From Taudactylus pleione (lineage: Eukaryota; Chordata; Amphibia; Anura; Myobatrachidae): DNA of 64,000 nucleotides. The stretch covers positions 1,803,001-1,867,000 of the forward strand of contig JAUIMM010000566.1 in NCBI GenBank assembly GCA_031769625.1, read 5' to 3'. Within the stretch, counting starts at the first letter, position 1. The number at the start of each line of letters is the position of its first letter. The position numbers and the translations under genes are program-made. Positions 34,632 through 46,600 of the stretch are shown here, in pieces. The notes under the pieces were generated by a model. The model saw only the letters and a program-made list of their open reading frames with translations, was not told where the DNA came from and ran no database searches.

Positions 34632-36120
34632 TAATCCTCAATATTTTTTCTATCACAATTATTCCACAATATTTGGGGGCCCTTTACTCTTAAATTATAT
34701 TATCCTTGGAAATAACTATTTTATATTACTGTGTGATATTGATTCCATCTGGCCGGATGTGACTTTACGTCCCGGGTACTCCTGAGTACTGGTGGCCAAC
34801 ATGGATGATGGCGCTAAGTTACTCACACATCTCTGTGCTCTTAGTATATAGTGGTGCAATTGTGCAAAGATACAATAATCATATTAATTCATAACATGAC
34901 ATTTAGTGTTGTCTCCCTGAGGTAGCTGACTGACAGGGTTTTCCATTCATATGATCTACTGTAAATTTCATCTGATGGTACTGAATAATAAAAACCAAAC
35001 CATCACATAGATAAGTAATCACATAAACAAAGCAAGCACATATACCCCACAAACACAAATACATCTACTGTATGTACATCATAAATACAGCTATGTTGTT
35101 TTGAATTATTGCATACTGACTAGATTAGAGCCACTCTGACTGCTGTGCTGCAATAGGCTGCTTTATCTAGCTATTTTATTACTAACAGTGAACCAAAGGA
35201 TGAACTTTTTTTTCCTAGCTTCAGGGAGAAGTCGGATTAATATTTAATAACTCCTGTTATTTTGGTGTGAGGGAACGGTCTTTTTAATGTGCAGAGGAGC
35301 AACATTATTAAAATTTTAATCAGGATACAGTACAAACCTGGTCAACCTACACAGAAAATGCTCTACAGACAGGTAATGAAAGATGGGAGTCTGCATTTTG
35401 CAAAGTGAAGAGTTACTTTATCTTATACTCAGGTTGTCATTGTCCCACACAATAAAGTAATTGGTATGGGAGAGTAACACCTCTGAGCCCCTATTTTTAT
35501 TTAATTGGAAATGTATTTCACCAACAAGCTGTTTTGTAAGCTATTTAAAATGTTACATATGTCATCTACGGTATATGTTTTTTACAGTCAATTTAACAGT
35601 CTTACTTTACAAGTGATATATACTTACAGTAATACCAATGGAACCTTTATTCATTAAATATATGATTCCTCCATGATAATCCAGCTAAAGTCACTGTGAT
35701 GTTTTTCACGGCCTAAGTAGAGAGCAGAGAAATGCTTCAGAATATCATGGCTTTGTTGCAGGCACAAAGGTTCACCAAGGTGAGAATGAAAAAGTTTTGA
35801 AATTCGGAAAAAAATTCTCTTTTAAATGTCCTTTTGTTTAAAAATAAAATAAAAAAATAACAAGTTAGAAATGTGTTGTTTTTAAACAGAATGTTCAATA
35901 AAAAAACAGCACTTCAAAAAATTCTTGTTATTAATTTATATTATAAATTACATCTTTTTACCCTATCTTCAAAGATGTTTGGAGTCATTCACTAAAAATA
36001 GAATATAGAACTTTTTGTCCAATAGAGCAGTTCTTCCTATGAACCCAAGTATTTCACAATTCTATTCCTAACCATATAGCAAATCTTTTGTGTAACATAC
36101 AGTTTGTATTAGCAGGATCT
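34632..36120. other. No supported gene; unassigned A/T-rich sequence
   Basis: No coding or structural element recognised on either strand. Confidence 0.5.
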
Positions 36121-36133
36121 ATAGTTTCTACAC

Positions 36134-36165
36134 CCGAGTAAGGGATTAGTAGCCCGAAACGTTGT
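36134..36165 (+). ncRNA. Hammerhead-ribozyme-like motif upstream of a PLE N-terminal fragment
   Basis: CCGAGTA, then a GGG...CCC stem II, GAAAC and GTTG follow the hammerhead order. The first block is off consensus (CCGAGTA against CUGANGA). It lies ~250 bp upstream of, and in the same orientation as, the PLE N-terminal coding fragment at 36417, the expected place for a PLE 5' terminal repeat. Probably inactive. Confidence 0.45.
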
Positions 36166-36295
36166 GCATTTTTTGTAACACCTTCCATGTTGAGCTACAA
36201 TAAAGTAGATGTGATATATATATAAGAATATAAGAACATTTTCTGTAGAGTTTTTGATGTGTGCCACATTCATTGTAAGATTTATTTTGTAATAT

Positions 36296-36402
36296 TATGT
36301 ATATAATCGGTGGTGCATCATTTGAAAGAGGTACAATTGTACAATTGGTTGCTATGGGCAACATCTTTACTTCTAAAAATCTGCACTTCAGTAAATATAC
36401 CC
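36296..36402. repeat. Half of a TA-type MITE
   Basis: ATTGGTTGCTATGGGCAACATC and AGTAAATATACCCC match one arm and one terminus of the MITEs at 1-138 and 44451-44625. The other arm is lost. It sits between the ribozyme-like motif and the PLE frame. Confidence 0.6.
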
Positions 36403-36416
36403 CAAGGTGTTAGTTC

Positions 36417-36850
36417 TTGTACCCATCCAGGAAAGCAAACGCATTGCACACTGGCACCACTTTTGGTTCTCAATATGATACTTTTATGAAGGAATGGAAC
36501 TTCATATTAGATGAGTGTTCTACTAAATTGATGGAGTTGATGATTGCAGAACATAAGAATAATCTACATATAATAGATGGGGAAATGTACCAATTGAAAA
36601 AAGTGGTCAAAAATGTGAAAACAATAAAAAATATTTAGCGGGAGGTTAAGTATATACAAGGCAGTATATTTGTTGGAGAATGATCAAGCGAGTAGGAAAC
36701 AAAATAAATTCTTCAGAGATAAGAAAGATTATGAAAATAAGAAAGAAAGGAGTTGGATAACTAATTTAAATAATAATCAGGAGTATAACCATGAGGAAGA
36801 ACAGTTAAAAAACAGCTTCCATTTATCTGGACCTAACCATCTTCCTTTTA
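36417..36850 (+). pseudogene. PLE N-terminal region fragment, frameshifted
   Basis: Frame 1 (36417-36638) reads SQYDTFMKEWNFILDECSTK, LMELMIAEHKNN and EMYQLKKVVKN. A shift then leads to frame 2 (36670-36850) with LENDQASRKQNKFFRDKKDY, then ENKKERSWITN. A helical region followed by a KxxKFxRDxxDY...W segment is the N-terminal pattern of PLE proteins upstream of the RT. The RT itself is absent because another repeat begins at 36866. Confidence 0.6.
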
Positions 36851-36865
36851 TTATCTCTCAGTCAT

Positions 36866-38340
36866 CAGGGGGGTGCGGGGTGTGCAGCCCACCCCAGGTG
36901 TCACCCTTCAAGGGGGTGACACCAAGAAGAGCAGTACACACACCCGCGGACCGCACCCCATTCTCTGACATGTCCGCACCGCACAAACGCTTCCCCAGCA
37001 CCACTGCACCCCTCCGACTACTACATGAGCTGGTCTGTACCGTACGCTGCTGGTGACTGGTTCTGCACGCCGCCACCGGGGCTCAGCTGATTCTCTCACC
37101 GCGACCAGCATCCAGAGCCACAAACAGGCACAGAGAATCTCTGTGCTTGTGTGTGGTTCTGGAGGCCGGCCGCGATATCGTCATCGCGCACACTGCACTC
37201 TGGCTCCGTGGGTAGTTACGGGAGCAAGTGAGAGAAGAAGAAGAAGGGACAACAACTTTGAGCGCTGTGGCTGCCAAAAGGGAGGAACATTTATTGAACA
37301 AGTGCGCACCCCACCTGCACCCAGACACCCCCAGTGCAGGCCAGGTCGCAGGCCACTGAATAAGGGGCACTACTCGGGGTATGGTATAAGGGTCACTACT
37401 GGGGGCACAGCATAAGGAGCACTACTTGGGGCATTACTGGGGGCAATGCATAAGAGGCACTACTGGGGGCACTGTGTAAGTCGCACTACTGGGGGTACTG
37501 TATAAGGGGCATTGCATAAGGGGCACTACTGGGGGTATTGTATAAGGGCACTATTGGGGGCACAGCATAAGGGGCATTACTGGGGGCACTGCATAAGGGA
37601 CAATATACAGGGGACATTGCATATTGGGCACAACTATGGGGCATTGCCTAAAGGGGCACTACTACAGGGGAACTTTATAATGGGCACAACTACAGGGGTA
37701 ATTGCATAAGGGGCATTGCATAAGGGGCACTACTACTGGGGACATTGCATAAGGGGCACTATTAGAGGGGGCATTAAATATGCCCTATGAAGGGGAGCTA
37801 CTGGTGGTACAGTATAAGGGGCGCTACTGGGGGTACTGTGTAAGGGGCACTACTGGGGGTACAGCATAAGGTGATCTAATACAGGGGGCATTGCATAATG
37901 GGCTCTTATACAGGGGCCATTGCATAATGGGCACAACTACAGGAGGCATTGCATAAAGGGGCACCATTACAGGGGGAACAGCATAATGGGCACAACTACA
38001 GGGGGCATTGCAGAAGGGGCACTACTAATGGATGCATTGCATAAGGGGCACTATTACAGGGGGCATTGAATAAGGGGCCCCCAGTAGTGACCCTTATACC
38101 GTACCCCAAGTAGTGCCCCTTATTCAGTGGGCACTGCAAAAGGGACACCACTACAGTGGCCATTGTATAAGGGGTACTACTGTGTGTAGCAACGTGAATA
38201 AGGGACACTACTATGTGGTGTAATGTGAATAAGATTGTGCTACGGTGTGGAGTAATTTGAATTGGGGATACTATGTGTAATTTCGGCAGGACAGATCCCA
38301 CGTCCCTTACTATGAGGTTGTGCCCTTTTTTTCAGGCTCG
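36866..38340. repeat. Composite repeat: hAT-type terminal block plus GGGGCACTACTG array
   Basis: It starts CAGGGGGGTGCGGGG and continues with a GGTGTCACC...GGGGGTGACACC hairpin, a block I associate with a common non-autonomous hAT family. No matching far end or 8-bp duplication was found. GC-rich sequence (36930-37340) leads into the tandem array. Confidence 0.5.
37353..38180. repeat. Tandem array of GGGGCACTACTGGGGGCA-type units with an inverted 54-bp segment
   Basis: Units of about 22-27 bp (GGGGCACTACTGG...GCATAA) repeat roughly 30 times with drift. The first 54 bp (37353-37406, starting CCACTGAATAAGGGGCAC) recur as the reverse complement at 38077-38130 with almost no changes, so the array ends in a flipped copy of its own start. 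It is related in sequence to the array at 6480-7240. Confidence 0.8.
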
Positions 38341-39354
38341 GTAGATAACAAAAGGTTTTTAGTTTTAAAATTAGATCACTTAGTCCAAAAGTATGGCCAC
38401 CCCTGCCCTAGATGATACGCGCTGAGGTGAATGATATGTTGGTCCAATATGCTGGATCGGACGACATATCGTCCAGTGTGTACCCAGAGCTTCTAAGTCA
38501 ATAAAAAAAAAATATATTTTTTTTTTACCTCAATTTTGGGAGTGCGAGTCTGCAAATGTGTTTTTGACATGAAACTAGCATGCTTAGCATTAATGTGCAT
38601 ACCTAAGAAATGTGAGAGCCAAATAAAAATGCCCAAATTGCAGTGCTGGCTTTGAGGGTTTGCAAATTTTCTACAAAATGTGACCTGCGAGAAGTAAATT
38701 AGAAAGTGGGGAGACCTTCCTGGACCCCAAAAAAGTGACAACTTTGTTAGCAAAATCATTTACAAAGTTAGTGTGCATAAGGAGAGTACTGGACACTTTT
38801 AAAAGGTGTCACATCGCATGGCTGATTTGTGCATTTTTTATTAAAGTAATTAACTGTAGAAAGCTTACAAATTTAATTTACTTATAAAGGAAATAAGGGA
38901 AACATGCTAACAAAAAAGTAGAAAAAAGGTGCTTTTGGGGTAATTCGTGGCGGCTGTTATTTTTTTTTTAATGATCAGAAGCAATTATTTTTGACTATTC
39001 TATTTGCACTCTATCATAAAATGTCTGACAGGAAAGAGAATTTATTTAGACTAGCGTTTGCCTACGGCTTTGTTTATGTGGATGTCTCCATAGTTCATAG
39101 GCAGTCCCTAAAAATATATTTCTCCCCAGAAATGTATATTTATATACATTTTGGTGTTGAGGAGCCTGCATACTGCACATGCCAAGTGTTTGGTCTTTCC
39201 TTTGTTGCTCCTCTCCCAGATGTCACATTGAGATAATACATACATCAGTTTCTTTCTAGGTCACTAAGCTATTCAATAATGAGAGCTCAATCCAAATTCA
39301 TCCAGATGTTTTTGTGTGATGCCAGAACGAACAGACAAACAAAAATTAAAACTT

Positions 39355-39395
<41 letters not shown>

Positions 39396-40086
39396 TTTTT
39401 ATGTTTATGAGCCTGATTCCAAGTTGCGCGCAAAGTGGCTGTAGTTTTGGGCAGCTACGGAAGTGAAATTACTACCTTATGCTAAAGTTAGGTTCCATAG
39501 AGGTAATGCGAATGTTTGTCCATCTGTACATGGAAACTCTTGCTGCAGATTGATTTAACATATATAATAGTGCATTATAAATTATCCATATATTAGAGTT
39601 ACTCATTTATTACAAACAAATTTTCAGAGAATAAAGTGAGAGGTTTCATAGCAGTGTGGAGGAGACAGCCTGACCCTACTCCTGACGATATTGGAATTGA
39701 GTTCTGCCTAATTTCTGCTTTCACCTTCAAGAAATCTGCACTGTAAGTCGGAGTATGTTTGTATTCAGTGATATTGTACAGTATGGTTAGTTATTGTGAC
39801 GTAAAATACATAATACACATATTTACATGTTGAAAGCATTGTACTAGTCTTAATTTTGTCAGGTTGGTGGTGGTGGGGGGAGGGGGCAAAGGAATCATTC
39901 GCCATGAATAAACACCTGGCTGCAGATAAGAGAGGGAGGGAGAGAGGGTTCATTTGTATTATTGCATAATAGATCATGTTTATTTACATGTAATCAAACT
40001 TTGATTTATAATATGATCTTACTGTTACTATGAGTTTAACGTGAGGAGGGAATGAGGTAGTAGAAAAAGTCCATGGAGGGTTGGTC
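38341..40086. other. Unassigned; includes a (TA)n run
   Basis: There is a TA microsatellite at about 39356-39390. Around 38400-38490 (ATATGTTGGTCC...GGACGACATATCGTCC) there is a short palindromic fragment of a MITE. No gene is supported. Confidence 0.5.
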
Positions 40087-40089
40087 ACT

Positions 40090-40333
40090 GGGGACGATTC
40101 AATCGTTTTATCGCACCCTATTTCCCGTCTAAAGTGATGGAAGATTGTGGTGCGATATTCAATTGTTTTTGGGCGCCCATGCATGTTGCGCCCAAACAGA
40201 CAGGGCTAAACCCGTAAAGCGGCTAAATCCGTCTAAAGTCCTGCTTTGGGTGCCAAAACTCTCGTCTTATCGCACATTTCTGCTCGCCTGCCCTGGGCCA
40301 TCAGCCGCGAGTTCAAACAATTGAATCGCCCCC
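40090..40333. mobile_element. MITE, 244 bp, 3-bp target duplication
   Basis: The ends GGGGACGATTCAAT and ATTGAATCGCCCCC are inverted repeats flanked by ACT on each side (40087-40089, 40334-40336). The interior has small hairpins such as TTGGGCGCCCATGCATG...GCGCCCAA. A 3-bp duplication suggests a PIF/Harbinger-type mobiliser. Confidence 0.7.
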
Positions 40334-40369
40334 ACTGTCTCGATGCCCAATGCTAGAAGATTTTTAAGC

Positions 40370-40522
40370 GACCATCGCGACCATCTTCCTGGCCGCTCGC
40401 TATAGCTGTGGGTGGTCTCCCACAGCTATACGAGCGGCCAGGAGGCCGCTCTAAAAATGAAGAAGGACAGCCCTGATTCAGAGCGAGCGCTCTGTCAGAG
40501 CGTCCGGCCCTGAATCAGGGCC
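40370..40522 (+). mobile_element. Multi-hairpin element, copy B (partial: last hairpins only)
   Basis: It contains the GACCATC stem remnant, then CTGGCCGCTCG...CGAGCGGCCAG enclosing GCTGTGGG...CCCACAGC, and the terminal hairpin CCTGATTCAGAGC...GGCCCTGAATCAGGGCC. These match the last two and a half hairpins of copies A and E in the same order; everything upstream is missing. Confidence 0.7.
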
Positions 40523-40608
40523 AGAGCTTGTATTGGAAGAAAGATGCTACTACTGCACTTTATATACAGATTCAGAGACTCAGTTGCACACAGATATACA
40601 AGTATCAT

Positions 40609-40896
40609 TAGAGCCATAACTAGACTTTTTGGTGCCCTGTGCCAGAGAGAGCATTGCCCCCCCCCCCACATTTTTTAAATAGGGACATAAGATAGTGCAC
40701 CTGAAAAATGGCCATGGCCTCATGGGGAAGGTCCAGGGAAGTGATAGGGGAGGTCAGGAGATTCTGCCCATAAAAGAAGAGGAAGCTACAAGTGTGAATG
40801 ATAATAAACAGGAAAATTGACAGGCCCAAATAGCGCCCCCTGCCCTGCGGTGCCCTGTGCCATTGCACTGGTCACACTACCCTAGCTACGGCCCTG
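40609..40896. mobile_element. Short non-autonomous hAT, 288 bp, perfect 8-bp target duplication
   Basis: AGTATCAT flanks the element exactly on both sides (40601-40608, 40897-40904). The left end TAGAGCCATAACTAG is matched on the other strand of the right end by CAGGGCCGTAGCTAG, with GTGCCCTGTGCCA also shared inward. The terminal C of the left CAG has become T. Confidence 0.85.
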
Positions 40897-41430
40897 AGTA
40901 TCATATATCAAATGAATCCTCCTTTTACATCCTAGTCACATTACGTTGCAACTAGGATGCATTTTTGGCAAAAAAAGAAGCAAAGAAGATGCCCAACGCT
41001 AGAAGATTTTTAAGCGACCTGGCGTATGAGGACACATCTGTATATATTAACATACTAGATTCAATTACTTTTTTTTTGTTTTTCCAAATGTTTAGTTTGC
41101 CTTTTCTAAATTTTGCATGTTTTTGAACCCTGCATTGATTTCAATATTGCCTTATTAGGGGTAAAATACACACCTTTTCTCGTTGACTGACACTGAGGTA
41201 GATAGGATATATTTAAATATTTAAATTCACTTCCCCATTCAGTGTTCTGCACCTGTAATTAACCCTGCAGGGTACAAGCAGAATCACATGGTCCAAGGTC
41301 TGCCTTCATTTGCCTGTACTATTTACAATAGATTTATATATTTTTTATTTTATTTGGCAAAAAAATGCTGTCATACATTTTTATATTGTGCAGTGATATT
41401 CAGTCATGCTGCATGGTGTACATAAAGCAA

Positions 41431-44182
41431 AGAGGCCAAGTGGATGCCAGCAGTGGAAGGCAAAGGAAACAAGAAAAAAGCACTGAAAATGCAAGCTGGA
41501 TCCATGCTTCAATTTGTCAAAAGACAGGATGATGACCAGGGTTCATCAAAAGACACTCCGCAGTGACAGTTTCCAATTGATAATACTAAAGCTGGCCACA
41601 CACTAGACCAACTTACATCCAACCATCCAACTAGTTAATTGGTTGGAATGAAATTCTGGTAAGGTATGAAAGCAAATGACAATCAGCAATTTTCTCCCAA
41701 ACGCCGGAAAATGGACAAAACTGTTGTTTGTTAAATGTTTGATCTAAACAATTTGTTCAAACTTGTCTGACCAACCATTTTCATCTAATTTCTGGCATTT
41801 AGGAGCAAATTGCTGATCATCAGTTACTCCTACACATTTCCCGATTTTCATTCCAACCAATCAACTAGTTGGATGGTTGGACGAAAGTTGGTCTAGTGTG
41901 TGGCCAGCTTAATTCTTCTGATGACTGCATGCATTGTGTAGAAGAGCAAGTAGTGGAAATTGCAGAATTTATAGCAGAAAAATAAGGAGTGGAAATGGAA
42001 GAATGTGAAGCAGAAGAAAGTGCTGAAAGTGACTCTAGCCTTGATACTGCAACGGAGATGAGTGATGTTATGGAGAAAGATTTGAAAATTTTCGTACGTC
42101 AGCTTTCAAAAGAGTGGTTTTACAAGATGATGTCAAATGGTGAGAACATTCTACGGTCATGGATGACTTACTCAGTTGTCAGCAACAAATTTTACTGTTT
42201 TTGCTGCTGACTGTTTGCAGTTAGTACTACAAGTACGACATCCAAATTTGTGACTGGTTTTCAGATGTGGTGGAAACTGAACCCTAAAGTATATAACCAT
42301 GAGACATCCGAAGAGCACCTATGTTGCCTTGAAAAGTGGAAAACATTGGCAGTAGGACTTAGGCTGCACAAAATCATTGATGCCAAAAGTATTTATTTAA
42401 TGTAAATGGAGAAAAAAAGTGAAGGGACATCTTGTACAGATTGCTTGATATAACATTGTTTCTTGCCAAGCTGAATCTAGTATACCGTAGCCACAAGGAA
42501 GATGTAACTTTATTAAATAAAGGGAACTTCTTGAGATGATTGAGGTGCTGTCAAAATATAATCCAGTGCTGAAGAGCACCTTATGAGATTACAACAGAGC
42601 ACATGTAAACTTAAAGTGTCAGTGTCTTATCTAGCACCAAACACTCAGAATGAGTTTATAAGTGCCCTAGCAAACCATGTGAAGGAGAAGCTGGTCATTG
42701 ACATAAAGTCTGCAAAGTGTTTTGGGATCATGTTTGACAGCACACCGGACATATCACATACTGGCCAGATGTCCGAAGTGATCAGATATGTAAAAATCAA
42801 CGATATGAAAGTTGAAGTAAAAGAGGTATTTCTTGGATTTTTCCCTTTAAAGGTGAAAACCGCTGCTGACCTCAGTTCTGACATTCTTAAAACAGTGGAA
42901 AATGATGGACTGGACATAATGATGTGCCGCTCTCAAGGCTATGATAATGCTGCCACGATGGCTGGAATCCATGGAGGTGTGCAAGCCATTCTTTAAAAAA
43001 AATGAACAGGAAGGCTATTTTTAGTGGATGTGTGGACCATCCGCTTAATTTGTGTGCTCAGCATTGTTTTGCTGAAAATGCATCATGTGTGACATTTTTT
43101 GGGACTCTTGAAAGAATGTTTTCTTTCTTTGCTGCTTCCATCGATGGGATGTGTTAATTGAACATACTGGAGTCTCAGTGAAAAGGCTGCCAACAACACA
43201 CTGGAGTGCTCATCATGCTGCTGTTACACCAGTTAAGGAGAAGTTTGATAAGTTTGTGGAGGCGAATGAAGCTCTTTGTGATCCACATGAAAATTTGGAC
43301 ACAAGGGGAGCAGCACAAAGTCTTTTGCCTGCTTTCTGTGATTTCACTTTTCTGTGCTATCTATACTTCTGGTGTACTTCAGGAATTTAATCTTACACAG
43401 CAGTACCTGCAGACAAAGGGCTTAACTCTTGACAAGGTGTTGACAAAGTTAGAGGCGCTTAAAATTTTTCGGCATGATGAACGCAGTCAACTAGTGGAGC
43501 ATGCAATTGAACAGGCACTTTCAAAGTCAGATGAATATGGAATTGCAGTACAGAAAAGAGCCAGGGTCAAGAAGAGGTTGGCAGGGGAAGAAGTAAGCGA
43601 TGCTGGACTCTCTCTTCAAGAAGAAAATAGGAGGGCGATGCTTGAGTACATTGATCACTTTCATTCTGAACTTCAGATCAGATCAAGAGCTATTCAGGAA
43701 ATAGCAGCCATGTTTGAAGCTGTTCAAGCGTAGAGTCTCATATCTGCCACTGATGAACAGTTAAAGGTGTCCATTCCAAAATTGACCACTTTCCATGATG
43801 AGTTATCTGAAAGTGCACATTTAATAGAAATACCAAGGCTGAGAATGCACATGAAAGCATCAAAGATTGATCTGGAAAAAGACAAAGATTGGTTAACATT
43901 AGATATTTTTAAATTCATAGCAGAATGGGACTTTGTAGAATCTCTACCAAACCTTTCACTAAGTCTAAAATTATTTCTGACGATCTGTGTGTCAGTGGCT
44001 TCATGTGAGAGGAGCTTTGCAAAGCTGAAACTTATAAAGAACTATTTGCGACCTACCATGAGACAGTCAAGGCTTTCAGACCTTGCAATACTATCAGTTG
44101 AAAGTGAGATGGCAAATGGCATTGACTTTGATGAAGTGATTCACAAGTTCGCAGCTTTGAAGGCCACGAAAGGAAAGTTTTG
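41431..44182 (+). pseudogene. TTF/ZMYM1-type hAT transposase relic
   Basis: Plus-strand pieces in order: a basic N-terminal KRPSGCQQWKAKETRKK, then MLQFVKRQDDD (41431-41580), split by a MITE. Next come EMSDVMEKDLKIFVRQL and the TTF-type zinc-finger region WMTYSVVSNKFYCFCC (42000-42210). Then follow SAKCFGIMFDSTPDISHTGQ and CRSQGYDNAATMAGIHGGVQ (42583-42996), which are RNase H-like blocks with acidic residues. A middle region spans 43150-43733, and finally SCERSFAKLKLIKNYLRPTM with RLSDLAILSVE (43980-44130), the hAT dimerisation block. This is a different hAT branch from the BED-type copies. Many stops and shifts show it is old. Terminal repeats were not found. Confidence 0.82.
41590..41909. 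mobile_element. Palindromic MITE inside the hAT relic, TAA target duplication
   Basis: AGCTGGCCACACACTAGACC at the left and GGTCTAGTGTGTGGCCAGCT at the right are perfect or near-perfect inverted ends, flanked by TAA on each side (41587-41589, 41910-41912). The two halves are inverted over almost the entire 320 bp. A TAA duplication fits PIF/Harbinger. Confidence 0.8.
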
Positions 44183-44450
44183 ATTTGATTTGAGATGTTC
44201 ATTAAGTGCTAAAATGCTTCTGTATTTGTTACTGTTTATGTTTTTTATGGTATTATTAAAAATGTAACTATAGAGGTGTGCAAATGAATACTTTGTGTGA
44301 TATACTTTTCTGATTATAATAAATTTATTATGGTTTGGCATGCTGTTCATGAGAGTTTCTCTTACTGTCTTCATCCCTATGTTACCCTTCCGAATCTTGG
44401 CTAACACATGAAAAACCTCATTGCAATGCAAAATCGTTTTTACAGTCTTA

Positions 44451-44625
44451 GGGGTAAATTTAGTAAGATGGGAGTTCTATTACGAAGTGATGCTGTCCAT
44501 AGCAACCAATCAGATTCCAGGTATTATCTTCTAGAAGGTGCTAGATAAATGAGAAGTAGAATTTGATTGGTTGCTATGGGCAACATCACTTCTTAATAGA
44601 GCTCCCATCTTAGTAAATTTACCCC
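44451..44625. mobile_element. Complete TA-flanked MITE, 175 bp
   Basis: GGGGTAAATTTAGTAAGATGGGAG at the left end is matched inverted at the right end, with TA on both sides (44449-44450, 44626-44627). The inner arms carry CATAGCAACCAATCAGATTC and its complement. This is the intact reference for the fragments at 1-138 and 36296-36402. Confidence 0.8.
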
Positions 44626-44874
44626 TAAGTTTGTGGCTAATAATTTAAGCGTTGAGTCAAATAATTTAGGCGTTGAGTTTAATTTGCATAACTCTTACGT
44701 AAATGTTATATTTTACCTGTGCATATGATATTGTATTTTAAAGGTAAAATGTTAGTTTTGTTAGGCATTTATGTCACTACTATTGCCATTGCATTTAGTG
44801 ATATGCAGGAATTATGATTTAAAACTAGTACAAAAACATCACTAAGGATTCTGTGGTGTGATACAGGAGAAGGC

Positions 44875-44946
44875 CCATGGGGCGGGGGGGGGGGATGACA
44901 CCATGAGCTACCACACCAGGTGACACCAACCCTAGTGACGCCTCTG
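44875..44946 (-). repeat. Terminal fragment of a non-autonomous hAT
   Basis: On the minus strand CAGAGGCGTCACTAGGG leads into TTGGTGTCACCTGGTG, a hAT-like end. The CAGGTGTCACC block is shared with 36885-36925. The rest of the element is missing. Confidence 0.5.
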
Positions 44947-45711
44947 TGTGATATCTGCCCTCCTGCAATCTTCATACTCTGAACTTTTATGCAATCAATC
45001 TCACTTAAATATATGTAATAGCAACCCTCCTGCAATCTTCAACTCTGAACTTTTATGCAATCAATCTCATTTAAATGTATGTAATTTCTTATATTGTTGC
45101 AATAGCCATTACCTGTTTTTGAGATATTTTCAGCTAAGCACAGTTTATTATAGGGGTGAGCGGGTTCGGATTTCTGAAACCCGAACCCCCCCGAGCCCCC
45201 CAGATCCGAGGCCGATCCGAGTCAGGCTCGACTTTTCCTGCCTGACTCGGATCTGAAATCAAGGCAAAACGTCATCATCCCGCCTTCCGGGTCTTGCGGG
45301 TTTTGGATTCTATATAAGGTACCCGCGTCGGTGCCATTTTCTCACTCGGCTGTGGACAGTGAAGAGGGAGGGTGGGAGTTAGGGCTGGCTGGGCTGTGTA
45401 GTGTAGTGTAGTGTTGTGTTGTGCTGTGCTGCGCAGTGCTGCTGTTGTCCATAGGGGCTGTGTCCACTCCTCCAAAGTCCATAGGGGCTGGCTGTGTTGT
45501 GCTGTGCTGCTATTGTCCATAGGGGCTGTGTCCACTCCTCCAAAGTCCATAGGGGCTTGCTGGACTGTGTTGTGCAATCAGTTGTCAATAGGGGCTGTGT
45601 CCACTCCAAAGTCGTGTGCAGTGTCCCAGTCCTAAAGGGGTGCTGCAGTGTTGTCCAGGGGGTGCTCTGTCCATCAGGGGTGCTTCCCCCAAGTGCAAAA
45701 AAATAAATATT

Positions 45712-46592
45712 TTTTCTGTGTTTGTGAATTGTGTGTGCAGTAGCCGCATGTGCATCAACAAAGTAGCACCAAGCGTGCGCCTGTGTCATAAGTAAAGGGC
45801 TGGATGGCTTGACCGTTAAAGGGTGCTGTAACCCCCAAAGTGCACTCCAAACCAAATAAAAAAATATTTTCTGTGTTTGTGAATTGTGCGCACTGTACGC
45901 GAATCCTCAAAGCAGCAGCGCCAAGCGTTCGTCTGTCTGTTAAAGGGTGCTGTAACCCCCAAAGTGCACTCCAACAAAAATAGAATATTTTCTTCTGTGT
46001 TTGTGAATTGTCTGCACTGTACGTGCATCCTCAAAGCATCAGCGCCAAGCGTGCGTCTGTCTGTTAAAGGGTGGTGTAACCCCCAAAGTGCACTCCAACA
46101 AAAATAAAACATTTTCTTCTGTGTTTGTGAATTGTCTGCACTGTACGTGCATCCTCAAAGCAGCAGCACCAAGCGTGCATCTGTCTGTTAAAGGGTGGTG
46201 TAACCCTCAAAGTGCGCTCCACAAAGAATAAAAAATTCTTCTTTTTTTTCTGTCTTTGTGAATTGTGTGGGCTATAGCCGCACCTGCATCCTCAAAGCAG
46301 CAGCACCAACTGTGCGTCTGTCTGTTAAAGGGTGGTGTAACCCTCAAAGTGCGCTCCATAAAGAATAAAAAATTATTCTTTTTTTTTCTGTCTTTGTGAA
46401 TTGTGTGCACTGTAGCTGCACGTGCATCAACAAAGGAGCAGTGCCAACCGTGCGCCTGTGTCCCATAAGTAAAGAGCCGGCTGGCTCATTTCTTAAAGGG
46501 TGGTGTAACCTACAAAGTGCACTAGTCTCCAACAAAAATAAAAAATAATTTTCTGTGTTTGTGTGCGCCTTAGCCACACGTATATATCAATA
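45712..46592. repeat. Satellite array in the hAT copy 2 leader, 125-155-bp units
   Basis: About seven units, in reverse orientation relative to copy 1 as written. The first two contain the GGCTTGACCGTTAAAGGG segment seen in copy 1. The middle units lack about 30 bp. The units at 46200-46400 (GTCTGTTAAAGGGTGGTGTAA) are the type amplified in copy 3. The array is thus more heterogeneous than in copies 1 and 3. Confidence 0.88.
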
Positions 46593-46600
46593 TAACATAA

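Noticed and set aside
41989..44183. Functional host ZMYM1-like gene
   Set aside because: Multiple stops and frameshifts and a MITE inside the frame; no intron structure explains the breaks.
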